Below are positions 1 through 8,495 of a DNA stretch of 27,533 nt, one piece after another (positions within the stretch are counted from its first letter, which is position 1; each line of letters opens with the position of its first letter). The notes beneath the pieces were generated by a model. The model ran no database searches and had not been told where the DNA came from. It saw only the letters and a list, made by a program, of their open reading frames with translations. This stretch comes from a bacterium UBP6_UBA1177. Lineage in GTDB: Bacteria > UBP6 > UBA1177. Where the stretch lies: positions 12,623 through 40,155 of the forward strand of contig DBYV01000009.1 of the NCBI GenBank assembly GCA_002310995.1. Reading direction: 5' to 3'. The translations under genes and the position numbers were made by a program.

Positions 1-68
1 AGAATGAGGTTCATTGCAGCCGTCATGTCGAGATCCTGACCGGATCCTTGTGAACGCCTCTTACCCAT
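1..68 (-). CDS. ExbD/TolR-family motor protein, N-terminal fragment
   Basis: Only the first 22 complete codons are visible; the gene runs off the left edge. The start is the ATG at 66-68, preceded by the strong ribosome binding site GGAGG (77-81), 28 bases after the ExbB/TolQ gene stops. The visible protein has a short basic cytoplasmic start (MGKRRSQG) and then LDMTAAMNLIL, which lines up with the family pattern TPxxDVxLxLL that opens the single membrane helix. At the position of the conserved proton-carrying aspartate this protein has asparagine (residue 20). The role is inferred from this short motif and from its place directly after a TolQ/ExbB gene. In Myxococcus the equivalent gliding motor AglRQS has one TolQ-like and two TolR-like subunits, so a second TolR gene may lie just outside the window. 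Confidence 0.7.
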   Translation of the reverse strand, partial: MGKRRSQGSGQDLDMTAAMNLI

Positions 69-98
69 TTTTTATTCCTCCAAAATCGTGTCTGTTAC

Positions 99-737
99 TT
101 ACTCAGCCGTTCCTTTTTCTCTGCTAACAAGCAAGTTGGAAAGTTTTACAGAGTAAAGATCAAGGTCATTGAGGATTTTGCCTGCAAGACCATTAAGAAC
201 AAGGTGAATAACCGTTCCAGGGATAGCGATCATAAGACCCCAACCAGTGGTGTTCATAGCGATAGCGATACCGTTTGCAAGCATTGCCGATTTCTGCTCA
301 GGAGCAGCGTGAGCAACTGCTTCGAATGCATCGATAAGTCCGAAAATCGTTCCAAGAAGTCCGAACATTGTAGCCGTACTCGAAATTGCGAACAAGCTGG
401 GAAGGAGTTTCGAAATTTTCGGGGTTACTTCAAGAGTAGCTTCTTCCATTGCATTCTGAATTTCAAGCTCGCCTCTGTTAGCTCTGGAAAGACCAGCCTT
501 CATAACTTTTGCAAGTGCTGCATCGCCTGCTGCGTCGCAAAGTTTGATAGCCTTGTCAACACTGTTTGCCATAACAAGTTTCTGAATCTGTTTCATCAAG
601 TTTGCGCCGTTTGTGTTGAATTTTACAAGGAGAAAAATAAGCTTGTAAATTGCAACACCGAGAACGTAAAGACCGCAAATAGCGATGAAGTGCATAAACG
701 TTCCACCTGAACGATAAAACTCAGCAAACCATTCCAT
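99..737 (-). CDS. MotA/TolQ/ExbB proton channel family protein (AglR-like)
   Basis: This 212-residue inner-membrane protein is a normal-length member of the TolQ/ExbB/MotA family, which forms the pentameric proton channel that drives TonB, Tol-Pal and gliding machines. An N-terminal membrane helix (about residues 15-37) is followed by a cytoplasmic loop. Two further helices carry the family signatures STATMFGLLGTIFGLIDAF (about 117-135) and NTTGWGLMIAIPG (about 162-174), with the polar Thr residues that line the channel. The start is set by AGGAGG seven bases before the ATG. It sits between a small secreted protein gene and an ExbD/TolR gene at the end of a long TPR gene series, the context expected for a motor of an Agl-Glt-like envelope machine. 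A generic ExbB for TonB or a Tol-Pal TolQ is less likely because no TonB, TolA, TolB or Pal gene accompanies it. Confidence 0.9.
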   Translation of the reverse strand: MEWFAEFYRSGGTFMHFIAICGLYVLGVAIYKLIFLLVKFNTNGANLMKQIQKLVMANSVDKAIKLCDAAGDAALAKVMKAGLSRANRGELEIQNAMEEATLEVTPKISKLLPSLFAISSTATMFGLLGTIFGLIDAFEAVAHAAPEQKSAMLANGIAIAMNTTGWGLMIAIPGTVIHLVLNGLAGKILNDLDLYSVKLSNLLVSREKGTAE

Positions 738-769
738 AGTAAATCCTCCTAAAAAATAAAAATAATATA

Positions 770-1126
770 CTAGAAAGCATCGTCTACACAGACGGCTTTC
801 TCCACCTCTTCCAAAAAACTTACATTCAGATCCAACGAACGATACGAGAATTTAGCTCTTGACAAAAATGTCATAACTTCAGGTTTTTGTATGGTTCCTT
901 CAATCTGAATCTCTTCTATAACAATAGTTTTCGCTTCAACATTAAACGAAAAAAGTAATGAAAAAATAAGCGCACAAACAAAAAGCATCACAAAATTACC
1001 CTTTACAAGAACAAAGTTGCCGGGAATATATACAAACATTTTTTTTAAAGCAAATTTTTTAGCAAATGCATTGTAAAAAACTTGTAACATATTTATTATA
1101 CTAGACTTTATCATATTTATTTTCAC
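770..1126 (-). CDS. Small secreted protein, paralogue of the 12343-12603 product
   Basis: I do not recognise this with certainty. The C-terminal ~55 residues (from KTIVIEE on) clearly resemble the small protein encoded at 12343-12603: EGTIQKPEVMTFLSRAKF here and EGQIKKPSGSFLMDRSKTKF there, followed in both by a short amphipathic stretch. A hydrophobic segment (MLFVCALIFSLLFSFNVEA) precedes it and is probably a signal peptide. The start is uncertain. The GTG at 1124-1126 overlaps the stop of the upstream lipoprotein gene (TAGTG) and has GAGG seven bases before it, giving 118 residues. An internal ATG at 986-988, with AAAGGG ten bases upstream, would give 72 residues and a 19-residue signal peptide like that of the paralogue. 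A TATAAT-like box at 1095-1100 could serve the shorter form. Size and context suggest the small CglF-type gliding proteins of Myxococcus, a weak assignment from memory. Confidence 0.65.
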   Translation of the reverse strand: MKINMIKSSIINMLQVFYNAFAKKFALKKMFVYIPGNFVLVKGNFVMLFVCALIFSLLFSFNVEAKTIVIEEIQIEGTIQKPEVMTFLSRAKFSYRSLDLNVSFLEEVEKAVCVDDAF

Positions 1127-2886
1127 TAGTTTGCCTCTTTGTTTTCTCCCGTTCCGCCATCCTGTTCCTCAGGTGCTGCCGGTGATGCTTCAGTCTTTTG
1201 TTCAGAAACATTCTCTGCTGGTGCTTCTGTCGGCTGCTGTTCCTGTGCTGCTTCCGCTGGTGCCGCTGCAGGCTGTTGTTCTTGTGCAGCTTCCGCCGGT
1301 GCCGCTACCGGCTGCTGTTCCTGTGCTGCTTCCGCTGGCGCTTCTGCCGGTTCCTGCTGTTTCGGCGTCAACTCTTCAAGCTTCGCTTTTGCCGAAAGGC
1401 TTAGAGTATCGTTTTCGTCAACAACAGGGAAATCTTCCAGATATTTGCTCCAAGCTTCAACTGTTCCAGCTTCTTCCGCCTTTTTAAAAGCCGCTTCCTT
1501 GTTCTCCTTGAACTGCCTTGCCTCTTCTTCCTGAGCTTTCTTTCTCTTCTCGGCTTTTGCTTTTGCGGCCAAAGCAAACTCAAGTTTTTTCTTTTCGGTA
1601 TTCGCTTCTTTTATGTAACCGTCAACAAGCGCTTTCTGCTCCTTGAAGTTCTTGCTCTTGGCAATAAGCTTCAGGTATTCGTTGAAATATTTTACAGCCG
1701 TGTCAAAACGTGCCGGATTTTTGTCACCGTTGACATCGGCATCGAGATAAAGCAGAGCCTTGTTGAATATCACACTGTTACGAAGTGCTTCAGGCAGATC
1801 ATTGCGCGCCTCGAGTTCATCGATCAGAACAGCAGCATTCTTGTAATCATCAAGACCTTTGTATGCCAGCGCAAGGTTAAGTTTTGCCGACCAGAAATCG
1901 TCCTTGATCTTCAAAGCTGCTTCAAGCTGCTCTTTTGCCGTTGAATAATCCTCGATCTTCATTGCAAGAACTGCAAGGATATTTCTGACTTCAGGCTGGT
2001 CAGGGTTTGCCTTAATAGATTTCATGAGGTGAGTCGTAGCACCTTTGGAATCCCCTGTTCTATGTAGCAGAAAACCGTAAAGCCTCTGAAGTCTGAAGTT
2101 GTCAGGGTCCCATTTTTCAGCGGTTTCGAGAGCCGATTCTGCAAGCTCATACATCTTTTTATTGAAATAAGATGTGGCGAGCGTGATTACCGCTTCCGAG
2201 TTCTGCTCATCCTCTTTCAAAACCATCTTTGCATATTTTTCAGCCTCGTCTGAACGTCCGAGCTGAATATTGAGCCATGCAATGAAATTGTATTTTTCAA
2301 CAACGTCAGCGTTCTTTTCTGCAAGCTGGATGAAATATCCTTCTTTATCCTTAATCTGACCAGGAATATAAAGCAGAGCCAGGTTGTAAAGCGGCTGAGT
2401 AAATGCGTTGTCAGCAAGATATGCTTTTTCATACCAAGCAGCAGCCTCTTCCCTGTTTTTCATACGCTCGAAGCAGACAGCCGTATTGAAAGCGATCTGC
2501 GCGTTTCTCTGATCCTTGTTAAAAGCAGCCTGCCAGAATTTGACAGCCTTTTCGCAGCCTCCGTCAGAGTAAGCGCGAAGACCTTCCGCAAAATCTTCCG
2601 CTGCTGGTCCGACATATTTGCCACCTTCGTAGTTTGGATCTTTTGCCTGCGTTCCTTCAGACCCTGCCGTTTCAGCACCTGACGCACCGCTTTCAGACGC
2701 AGCTTCCTGTTGTTTTGCCGCACCTTCTTCACCTTCTGATACAGATTCCGGCTGCCCTTCCTGAACTTTATTTTCAGCGTTTCCTTCCGGTTTCCCGGAA
2801 TCAGAAGAAGAAGCTACGGATGCCGTTCCGCATGAAACAAAAGAGAGCAGTGCCAATAATATGAAGATTTTATTCAGCTTTTTCAT
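1126..2886 (-). CDS. TPR lipoprotein, GltE (AglT)-like, module A
   Basis: The product has 586 residues and starts MKKLNKIFILLALLSFVSC, with lipobox FVSC and lipidated Cys19; the +2 residue is Gly, so outer-membrane sorting is expected. A longer frame begins at 3036, but the ATG at 2884-2886 is the only start that gives a signal peptide. Its GAGG site lies eight bases upstream, inside the end of the preceding gene, and the two genes overlap by 17 bases. After an acidic Ser/Gly/Glu linker (to about residue 80), tandem TPR motifs run to about 400 (for example SEAVITLATSYFNKKMYELA), followed by a Lys/Glu-rich coiled coil (about 420-500). The last ~70 residues are an Ala/Pro/Glu/Gln tail with a 13-residue unit repeated three times. 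Its place corresponds to the TPR lipoprotein of module B (12676-13842). The likely role is an outer-membrane-anchored periplasmic scaffold of a Glt-like machine; TPRs make the exact orthology uncertain. Confidence 0.82.
   Translation of the reverse strand: MKKLNKIFILLALLSFVSCGTASVASSSDSGKPEGNAENKVQEGQPESVSEGEEGAAKQQEAASESGASGAETAGSEGTQAKDPNYEGGKYVGPAAEDFAEGLRAYSDGGCEKAVKFWQAAFNKDQRNAQIAFNTAVCFERMKNREEAAAWYEKAYLADNAFTQPLYNLALLYIPGQIKDKEGYFIQLAEKNADVVEKYNFIAWLNIQLGRSDEAEKYAKMVLKEDEQNSEAVITLATSYFNKKMYELAESALETAEKWDPDNFRLQRLYGFLLHRTGDSKGATTHLMKSIKANPDQPEVRNILAVLAMKIEDYSTAKEQLEAALKIKDDFWSAKLNLALAYKGLDDYKNAAVLIDELEARNDLPEALRNSVIFNKALLYLDADVNGDKNPARFDTAVKYFNEYLKLIAKSKNFKEQKALVDGYIKEANTEKKKLEFALAAKAKAEKRKKAQEEEARQFKENKEAAFKKAEEAGTVEAWSKYLEDFPVVDENDTLSLSAKAKLEELTPKQQEPAEAPAEAAQEQQPVAAPAEAAQEQQPAAAPAEAAQEQQPTEAPAENVSEQKTEASPAAPEEQDGGTGENKEAN
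1232..1348 (-). repeat. 39-bp tandem repeat, 3 copies, inside the TPR lipoprotein gene
   Basis: Three consecutive 39-base units start at 1232, 1271 and 1310. They encode the 13-residue unit AEAAQEQQPxAAP, with some drift in the last copy, and a degenerate partial copy lies on each side. The period is a multiple of three, so copy-number change keeps the frame. The array forms the Ala/Pro/Glu/Gln tail of the lipoprotein encoded at 1126-2886. Confidence 0.9.
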
Positions 2887-5800
2887 TGTCAACCTCTTTA
2901 GGCATTTCATTCTTCTGTTCGGAAGTTCCTTCCTCGGCGGCAGCTCCCAACCCCGCCTTTTTGTAAACTTTCTTTTCAGCCTTATCAAGCGAAATAACCG
3001 GTGCAAAACCAGAATCAACAGCGTTTTCTTCAGCAAATATCGGTGTTTTGCCGACTTTGTATTCAGCCGGACGCATAACAGCCAGTTTTTCTGTTATCAG
3101 CTGTGTCCACTTGTTGAAGACTTTAAGTTCACGAGCTTTCTCCAGAGCTTTCGAATAATACGTTACAGCCTGTTCCTCGATAGGTTCAGCCTGCTGTTTG
3201 AGCATATCGGCATAAATCTCCTCTTCTTCCTCGCTGAGTCCTGCCGGTGGCTCGGCCTCAAAAAGAGCATCCGAAAAACTCTGATAGAGGAAACCGATTC
3301 TGTACATTCCAGCCATCATCCAGTCATAAACCTGAAATTTCAGGACTTCGTTGTATTTTCCTTCGAGCTCCTTCATGGCGGCAAGTTTCTTTTTGAGGTT
3401 TTCCTCGAGCTGCTTGTCGTTTTTACCGAGAATCTTGATTTTCAGATATGCATCGAAATCGTCTTCGAGAAGTTTGAACTTCGCCTCTGCCGCATAAAGC
3501 ATTGACTCATCAGTCGTGACTTTCTTGGCTGCGATATAGGAAAGAATCTTTTCATACGAAGCCTTCGCCATTTTCTTGTTGTTCAGCTTCTCCTCATAAA
3601 TTTTCGCAATCTGGTAACGCGCTCTTGCAACAAGATGAGTTACAGAAAGATCGTTTTCGAAAGTCGAAATGAAACTTTCGTAGTTTTTGATTGCATTTTT
3701 CCAGTCTTCAGCCTTCTGATACATTCTGCCGACATCGTAAAGAGCCTCTTTACCTTCCGGTTTGGACTTTTCCTCGGTGTAGTAAAGCCTGTAGTATGTG
3801 GCAGCTTCTTTATATTTCTGGAGTTTTTCGAGAAGGAATGCCGCATTGAAGACAGCGTTCGATTTTTCCTTATACCTCGGATATTTGTCATAAAGCTGTT
3901 TGTAAGCTTTGACCGCCTTTTCGTGGTCATAGCTCATCTCAGCATTGTATGCAACAAGATAAAGCGACTGCGGAGCAAGTTCCGAATTCGGATATTCAGT
4001 GTAGATTCTTTCGTGCAGACGCAGAGCCGATTCGAACATTGTTGCTCTCGAATAGTTGACAGCGGCATTGTAGATAGCCTTGTCAGCATCCTTGTTGCCG
4101 GGATTTTCCTCAACCATCCTCAGATATTCTTCGGCCGCCTCGGCATGTTTGCCCTCTTCCTCGAGCTGTTGTGCATGCTTAAAGAGAGCGCTTGCACGGT
4201 ATGTCGAGAACTCTTCTCTGGCCTTTTTGTCGGTTTTAGCCTTTGCAGCAAGCCTTTCTGCAAAAATCTTTGACCATTTTGCAACGCTTACCCAGTCTTT
4301 TTTAGCCGTGTAGTAAGCGATTATGTCTTTTGACGCCATAACTGCCGGCTGTGTTTCCGGGAATTCGCTTATTATGCGGAGGTAACGCGGTTCCGCATCA
4401 CTGTAGAGATCGTGATCATAGTAAATTCTCGCGACATTGTATGCAACGACCGGTTTGTCCTCGACCTCTTTCGCAAGTCTCAGGTATGCATCGCTCGAGA
4501 AAACAAGCTTCTGTTCAAGATCGCTAAGCGGTTTTCCTGCCTTTTCAGCAGCAGGAATGTTCTTTTCGTCAGATTCTTCCCAGATACTGTTATAGCAGTA
4601 GAAAACCTGGAATGCCGCATCGTCTCTGTATTTATCCTGATTTTTATCATCCCTTACACGCTCGTAAATAACGACCGCAGCCTTGATATCTCCAGAATAG
4701 AAAAGAGTGTCAGCAAGGCTGTATGTTATATCGTAAGTTTCCGAAGTATAGGGGAAATCCTTTAGGTATGCAGCATAGAAATCGGCAGCCTTGCGGTATT
4801 CTGCAGCAGCTCCGTCAGCATTGCCGTTTTCCTTCAGTGCCTGTGCCTGTTTGTGATGGAAGACCGCCGTATCAAGAAGAGCGACCTTTGCAAGTTCCGC
4901 AGCAGCACGCACCGCAGCAGCATTTCCACGATTTACGCGGGCCCATTCGCTTGAAGAATTATATTTTTCCGCAAAAATCTCAGTTTCGGCTGCTGCCTTG
5001 TCGAATTCACGCGCCTTGTTGCAGAGCTGGATAAGGGAATTGTGAATGACGGGCGTGTTTTCATAATAAGGATAATTCCCGATTATATAGCGGTAAACCT
5101 TTTCGGCTTCCACATATTTATTGTTTTCATTAAAGTAACCACCGAGCTGTTCGAACACTTCGATCTCAAACGACGGAGCTTTGAGAGGTGTAAAATAAGC
5201 TATCGCCTTGTCTGCGCTTCCCCACTCGTCGTCAGCGAAACTAATAGCGATATACTGAATAGCCTCTTTCCTAAGGTTCTGGCCTTTGTCAACGCCACGC
5301 GCCCTCATCTCATCCGAATAGAAAAGAAGCTGCGTGAATGTCTTGACAGCGTCTTCAAGGCGGAACTGTCTGTAATATGTCCACGCCAGTTTGTAAAGTA
5401 TCTGGTCATAGAAATTGCTTTCCGGGAATTTTTTGCCTTCAAGGTACTGTACCTCAGCTTTCTTAAGGTCATTTTCGGCAAAATAATAGTCACCCAGACG
5501 AAGCCTGAGCTCTACGTAATTTTCACCGGCGAGACCTTTTTCAATAAGCGTAAGCCATACAGCGACAGCCTTGTCGCCCTGCCCCGACTCGGAATAGCAG
5601 TAACCAAGCAGATAATATACCGAACCGATGTATTCGAAATCGGGGAAACGGCGTATCATCTCAGTGTAGAGCCTGATTGAATCGGAAAAATCGATTTCAG
5701 GAAGTTCCGGCTCGGAATCAATTTCGTGGTTGTCAAATTTTTCGAGAGCAGCCTCGTATCCTTCGGTTTTCTCGTTATATACAATCATCGAACGTTCGTA

Positions 5801-6211
5801 ATAAAGCTCTGCCAGCCTGTACATAGCATTCGGAGTATATTTCGGGTTGTCGGGATACTTTCTGACAAATTCCTCGAAAAGAATAATTGCATCCTTTCTG
5901 GCCTGAGTTTCCTTAAGTTCCTGTTCTGATATAGCTTCGGAATATTTTGACTCAACAAATCTTCTTTTTTCCGCGACTTCCCTGAGAACGAGCTGCTGAA
6001 ATTCCTTGTGGTATTCCTTTACACGCCCTTCAAAGCTAACGACCTCTCTCGCAAAAGCCTCGCTGTTAAAAAGATCGCTGTCAACAATCACGTCATCCGG
6101 AGAAGAAGCAGACTTTTCCGCTTCGGCTTGCTGTGTTTCAGCCTTCTGTTCATCAGCAGAAACAGGCAGAGCCGCAAATAATGCAAATAGAAAAATCAGA
6201 AAATATCTCAT
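2870..6211 (-). CDS. Large periplasmic TPR protein, GltD (AgmU)-like, module A
   Basis: This 1,113-residue protein has a cleavable signal peptide (MRYFLIFLFALFAALPVSA, then DEQ) and is made almost wholly of TPR-type helical pairs, with many YxxA.LYY and YPxS motifs from about residue 110 to 970. A C-terminal box at about 983-1046 (PPAGLSEEEEEIYADML, then FNKW) matches the box at 1056-1119 of the 1,222-residue protein encoded at 13845-17513. The two also align near the N-terminus (ILYKLAWTYYRQF here, ALYKYAWCMYNVG there), so they are paralogues. Myxococcus AgmU/GltD is a TPR protein of similar length in the gliding machine, the closest family I can name. The ATG at 6209-6211 overlaps the stop of the upstream gene as ATGA with GGTGA five bases before it, so translation is probably coupled. 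It is expected to act as a periplasmic scaffold; no enzyme motif is seen. Confidence 0.82.
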   Translation of the reverse strand: MRYFLIFLFALFAALPVSADEQKAETQQAEAEKSASSPDDVIVDSDLFNSEAFAREVVSFEGRVKEYHKEFQQLVLREVAEKRRFVESKYSEAISEQELKETQARKDAIILFEEFVRKYPDNPKYTPNAMYRLAELYYERSMIVYNEKTEGYEAALEKFDNHEIDSEPELPEIDFSDSIRLYTEMIRRFPDFEYIGSVYYLLGYCYSESGQGDKAVAVWLTLIEKGLAGENYVELRLRLGDYYFAENDLKKAEVQYLEGKKFPESNFYDQILYKLAWTYYRQFRLEDAVKTFTQLLFYSDEMRARGVDKGQNLRKEAIQYIAISFADDEWGSADKAIAYFTPLKAPSFEIEVFEQLGGYFNENNKYVEAEKVYRYIIGNYPYYENTPVIHNSLIQLCNKAREFDKAAAETEIFAEKYNSSSEWARVNRGNAAAVRAAAELAKVALLDTAVFHHKQAQALKENGNADGAAAEYRKAADFYAAYLKDFPYTSETYDITYSLADTLFYSGDIKAAVVIYERVRDDKNQDKYRDDAAFQVFYCYNSIWEESDEKNIPAAEKAGKPLSDLEQKLVFSSDAYLRLAKEVEDKPVVAYNVARIYYDHDLYSDAEPRYLRIISEFPETQPAVMASKDIIAYYTAKKDWVSVAKWSKIFAERLAAKAKTDKKAREEFSTYRASALFKHAQQLEEEGKHAEAAEEYLRMVEENPGNKDADKAIYNAAVNYSRATMFESALRLHERIYTEYPNSELAPQSLYLVAYNAEMSYDHEKAVKAYKQLYDKYPRYKEKSNAVFNAAFLLEKLQKYKEAATYYRLYYTEEKSKPEGKEALYDVGRMYQKAEDWKNAIKNYESFISTFENDLSVTHLVARARYQIAKIYEEKLNNKKMAKASYEKILSYIAAKKVTTDESMLYAAEAKFKLLEDDFDAYLKIKILGKNDKQLEENLKKKLAAMKELEGKYNEVLKFQVYDWMMAGMYRIGFLYQSFSDALFEAEPPAGLSEEEEEIYADMLKQQAEPIEEQAVTYYSKALEKARELKVFNKWTQLITEKLAVMRPAEYKVGKTPIFAEENAVDSGFAPVISLDKAEKKVYKKAGLGAAAEEGTSEQKNEMPKEVDNEKAE

Positions 6212-8493
6212 TGTTCACCGTCTAAATTAAACTGGAGTTGCTGTATTTCTTTGGCTTTTCTGGTTTTAAGACGCATGATCTCTGAAGACGATTCCTCTTT
6301 CTTCTCCCATGCGACGTCTATCAACCCGAGATCACCCTGAAGCACAAGGTCGGCAAAAATATTGCGCGCATTATTCATATTCGAATAAAGCGCCAGAACT
6401 GCCATTTCCTCGACTTCGCGCTTAGCCCTCATAAGCTCGCTCTTGTAACCGTCGACATTGCTTCTTTCCTGCTCGTATGAAACACGGAGATCAGAAATAA
6501 GCCCTTTCATAGCATCATTCAGCCTGTCGTAGAAATCGGCAAGTTTTGCATCAATTCTGTCGGCTTCCCTGATCATTGCAGCAACTTCGGCAGCATCTCT
6601 TCTGTCAGGAGCATTGCCTATGATTCCCTGCTGGCGCGCCACGATTCCGTTGAAAGAATCCCTTATCGCATTTTCGGCTTCAATCAGAGTTCCGCCAAGA
6701 ACAAGACCATTTTTCTCGTCGTCTATCTCGGACTGACAAGATTCGCTTTCAGCCGAAAGAGCATTGAACTTCTCGCGTTCCTGACCGATATTGTCAAGGA
6801 ACTCTTTTTCCTTTTCCTTCTCTATATTCTTTTCTTCAGAATACGAAGCAATCAAATTGTCGAGTCTTTTGGCAAGTCTGTTAAGTTCCATCGAAACATT
6901 GTGCATTTTCTCGTCAAGTTTTACGACTTCGTCGCCATATTCCTCGGCACGTTCCCTTATCCGTTCCGGCGGAATCGAAACAGTGTCGCTTAACGCAAGA
7001 AGAGCACGTTTTTCAGAATCGAGCCTGTCAAATTCACCGCGCTCTGTTGTCGGGAGACTTGATCCAGCATATCCGTTTCTAGTCATAACAAGCGAATTCT
7101 TTATCGCAGCTACTTTATTTCTAAGCGTCATTGCGCTTTTCGCCGCTACTTTGAGGGGCGGGAAAAGAGTCGCGGAATTTTTGTTGCCTGCCATCGTTGA
7201 AATCTTTTTCTCAAGATCTTCAATACGCTTCAACTCTTCTTCCAATGCTATAATGGTGTCATTAAGAGCAACAGTTTCAGAAAATTTTTTGCTGTCTTCA
7301 AGCACAGATCTTACTGCCGGAGAGTACGGAAGAAGAAAATCGGAAACCTTGCCTGCCCTTCCGCTTGAAAGAAAAGCTTTTCCGTCAATCGAAAAAAGCT
7401 CGTCCTGATATTGGCTGTACTTCAAAACTATGGAATTGAAAAGCAACGAAGCCTCTCCGAATCTTCCCATTTTGACAAGCAGCGTTCCTTCAAGAATTTC
7501 AGCCTGACTTGCAATTTTGGAATACGGAGCAGTGTTCTGCACGAGACGCAGCGTATCTATAGCCTCGTTGAACATGTCACGTTTGATAAAAGTCCAACTC
7601 AGTTCATAGTAAGCCTGAGGGAAAGACTGTGAATCAAATGATACCTGCGCATAATTTCCTAAAGCCGTGTCAATATCATCAAGTTCGAAAGCTATTCTTG
7701 CAACAGCAAGTTCTGCCAACTCGCGGATATTTCCGAAACTATGATATTCCGAATTGTCAGGCAGAGCGATAATCTCTTCATAGTAAGCGCGCGCCTCTTC
7801 GAGTTTTTTATCACGAAGTGCCATAATACCGAGGAAATAACGCGCCTGCGGATAAAATGCAGCCTCTTTCCTAATCGAAGAAAAAAGTTTTGCAGCTTCA
7901 TCTGACTTTCCGCTGAAGAAAAGCGATTTAGCAAAATAATAAAGAAGTTCCGAATCTTCGGAAATATCGTTTCCTCCCCTTACGAACTGATCGTAGTACC
8001 TTTCAGCCGCAGCATAATCTCCCAAAGAGTAACTCATAAATATCAGTCTTTTGAGAGCCTTAACTTTAAAGGCGCTGTTACCTGAAGTCGCAAGCATCTC
8101 ATAATAGCGGGCAGCGGAAATGTAATTTTTCTGCATAAAAAGCGATTCGCCGAGCTTATAGAGAGCCTCTGACTTTACTGCGTCATTGTCCGGTACCGAC
8201 ATCGTCACCGAATAAAAAATACCTGTGGAAGTAACGAAATCACCTTTTCCGAAGAAGAAATCGCCCCTCTTCATCTTTTCATACGGCGCAAGCCTGTAGT
8301 CAGCGTCGGAAATATTAAGAGAAAGATATCTTTTTAAGTTGTTCTCCAATTCGGCATCGATCTCTTTCAAAGAAGTTCCAGCTTGATCGAGAACGTTTGC
8401 CGCGCCGACGAAAACTTCCTGAGAATCCTCCGCTACGACAACAGCCGGGAAACAGAGCAACAACAAAAAAAGAACTTTAAGCTCTTTGATCAT
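6208..8493 (-). CDS. Secreted TPR and coiled-coil protein, GltC-like, module A
   Basis: The 761-residue product has a signal peptide (MIKELKVLFLLLLCFPAVVVA, then EDSQ). TPR-like repeats fill about residues 60-400 (ALYKLGESLFMQKNYISAARYY and similar). From about 410 to the end it is rich in Glu/Lys/Arg heptads, consistent with a long coiled coil. The motif FYPQARYFLG and the flanking region match FYPKAKYFLG in the TPR lipoprotein at 17543-19168, so the two are diverged paralogues; this copy has lost or never had the lipobox and carries the longer coiled coil. The ribosome binding site GAGGAG overlaps the stop region of the gene before it, five bases from the ATG. Its likely role is a periplasmic partner of the large TPR protein directly downstream. 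GltC is the nearest named family, from general architecture and neighbourhood only. Confidence 0.78.
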   Translation of the reverse strand: MIKELKVLFLLLLCFPAVVVAEDSQEVFVGAANVLDQAGTSLKEIDAELENNLKRYLSLNISDADYRLAPYEKMKRGDFFFGKGDFVTSTGIFYSVTMSVPDNDAVKSEALYKLGESLFMQKNYISAARYYEMLATSGNSAFKVKALKRLIFMSYSLGDYAAAERYYDQFVRGGNDISEDSELLYYFAKSLFFSGKSDEAAKLFSSIRKEAAFYPQARYFLGIMALRDKKLEEARAYYEEIIALPDNSEYHSFGNIRELAELAVARIAFELDDIDTALGNYAQVSFDSQSFPQAYYELSWTFIKRDMFNEAIDTLRLVQNTAPYSKIASQAEILEGTLLVKMGRFGEASLLFNSIVLKYSQYQDELFSIDGKAFLSSGRAGKVSDFLLPYSPAVRSVLEDSKKFSETVALNDTIIALEEELKRIEDLEKKISTMAGNKNSATLFPPLKVAAKSAMTLRNKVAAIKNSLVMTRNGYAGSSLPTTERGEFDRLDSEKRALLALSDTVSIPPERIRERAEEYGDEVVKLDEKMHNVSMELNRLAKRLDNLIASYSEEKNIEKEKEKEFLDNIGQEREKFNALSAESESCQSEIDDEKNGLVLGGTLIEAENAIRDSFNGIVARQQGIIGNAPDRRDAAEVAAMIREADRIDAKLADFYDRLNDAMKGLISDLRVSYEQERSNVDGYKSELMRAKREVEEMAVLALYSNMNNARNIFADLVLQGDLGLIDVAWEKKEESSSEIMRLKTRKAKEIQQLQFNLDGEQ

Positions 8494-8495
8494 AA

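Noticed and set aside
99..737. Tol-Pal system tolQ or TonB-system exbB assignment
   Set aside because: The family signature fits all of these, but no tolA, tolB, pal or tonB gene is nearby and the TPR/AgmX context favours an Agl-type motor, so no specific gene symbol is given.
2887..3036. 50-codon N-terminal extension of the module A TPR lipoprotein
   Set aside because: The extension overlaps the preceding gene in another frame, is Arg/Lys/Leu-rich and would bury the lipoprotein signal. The ATG at 2884-2886 has its own ribosome site.
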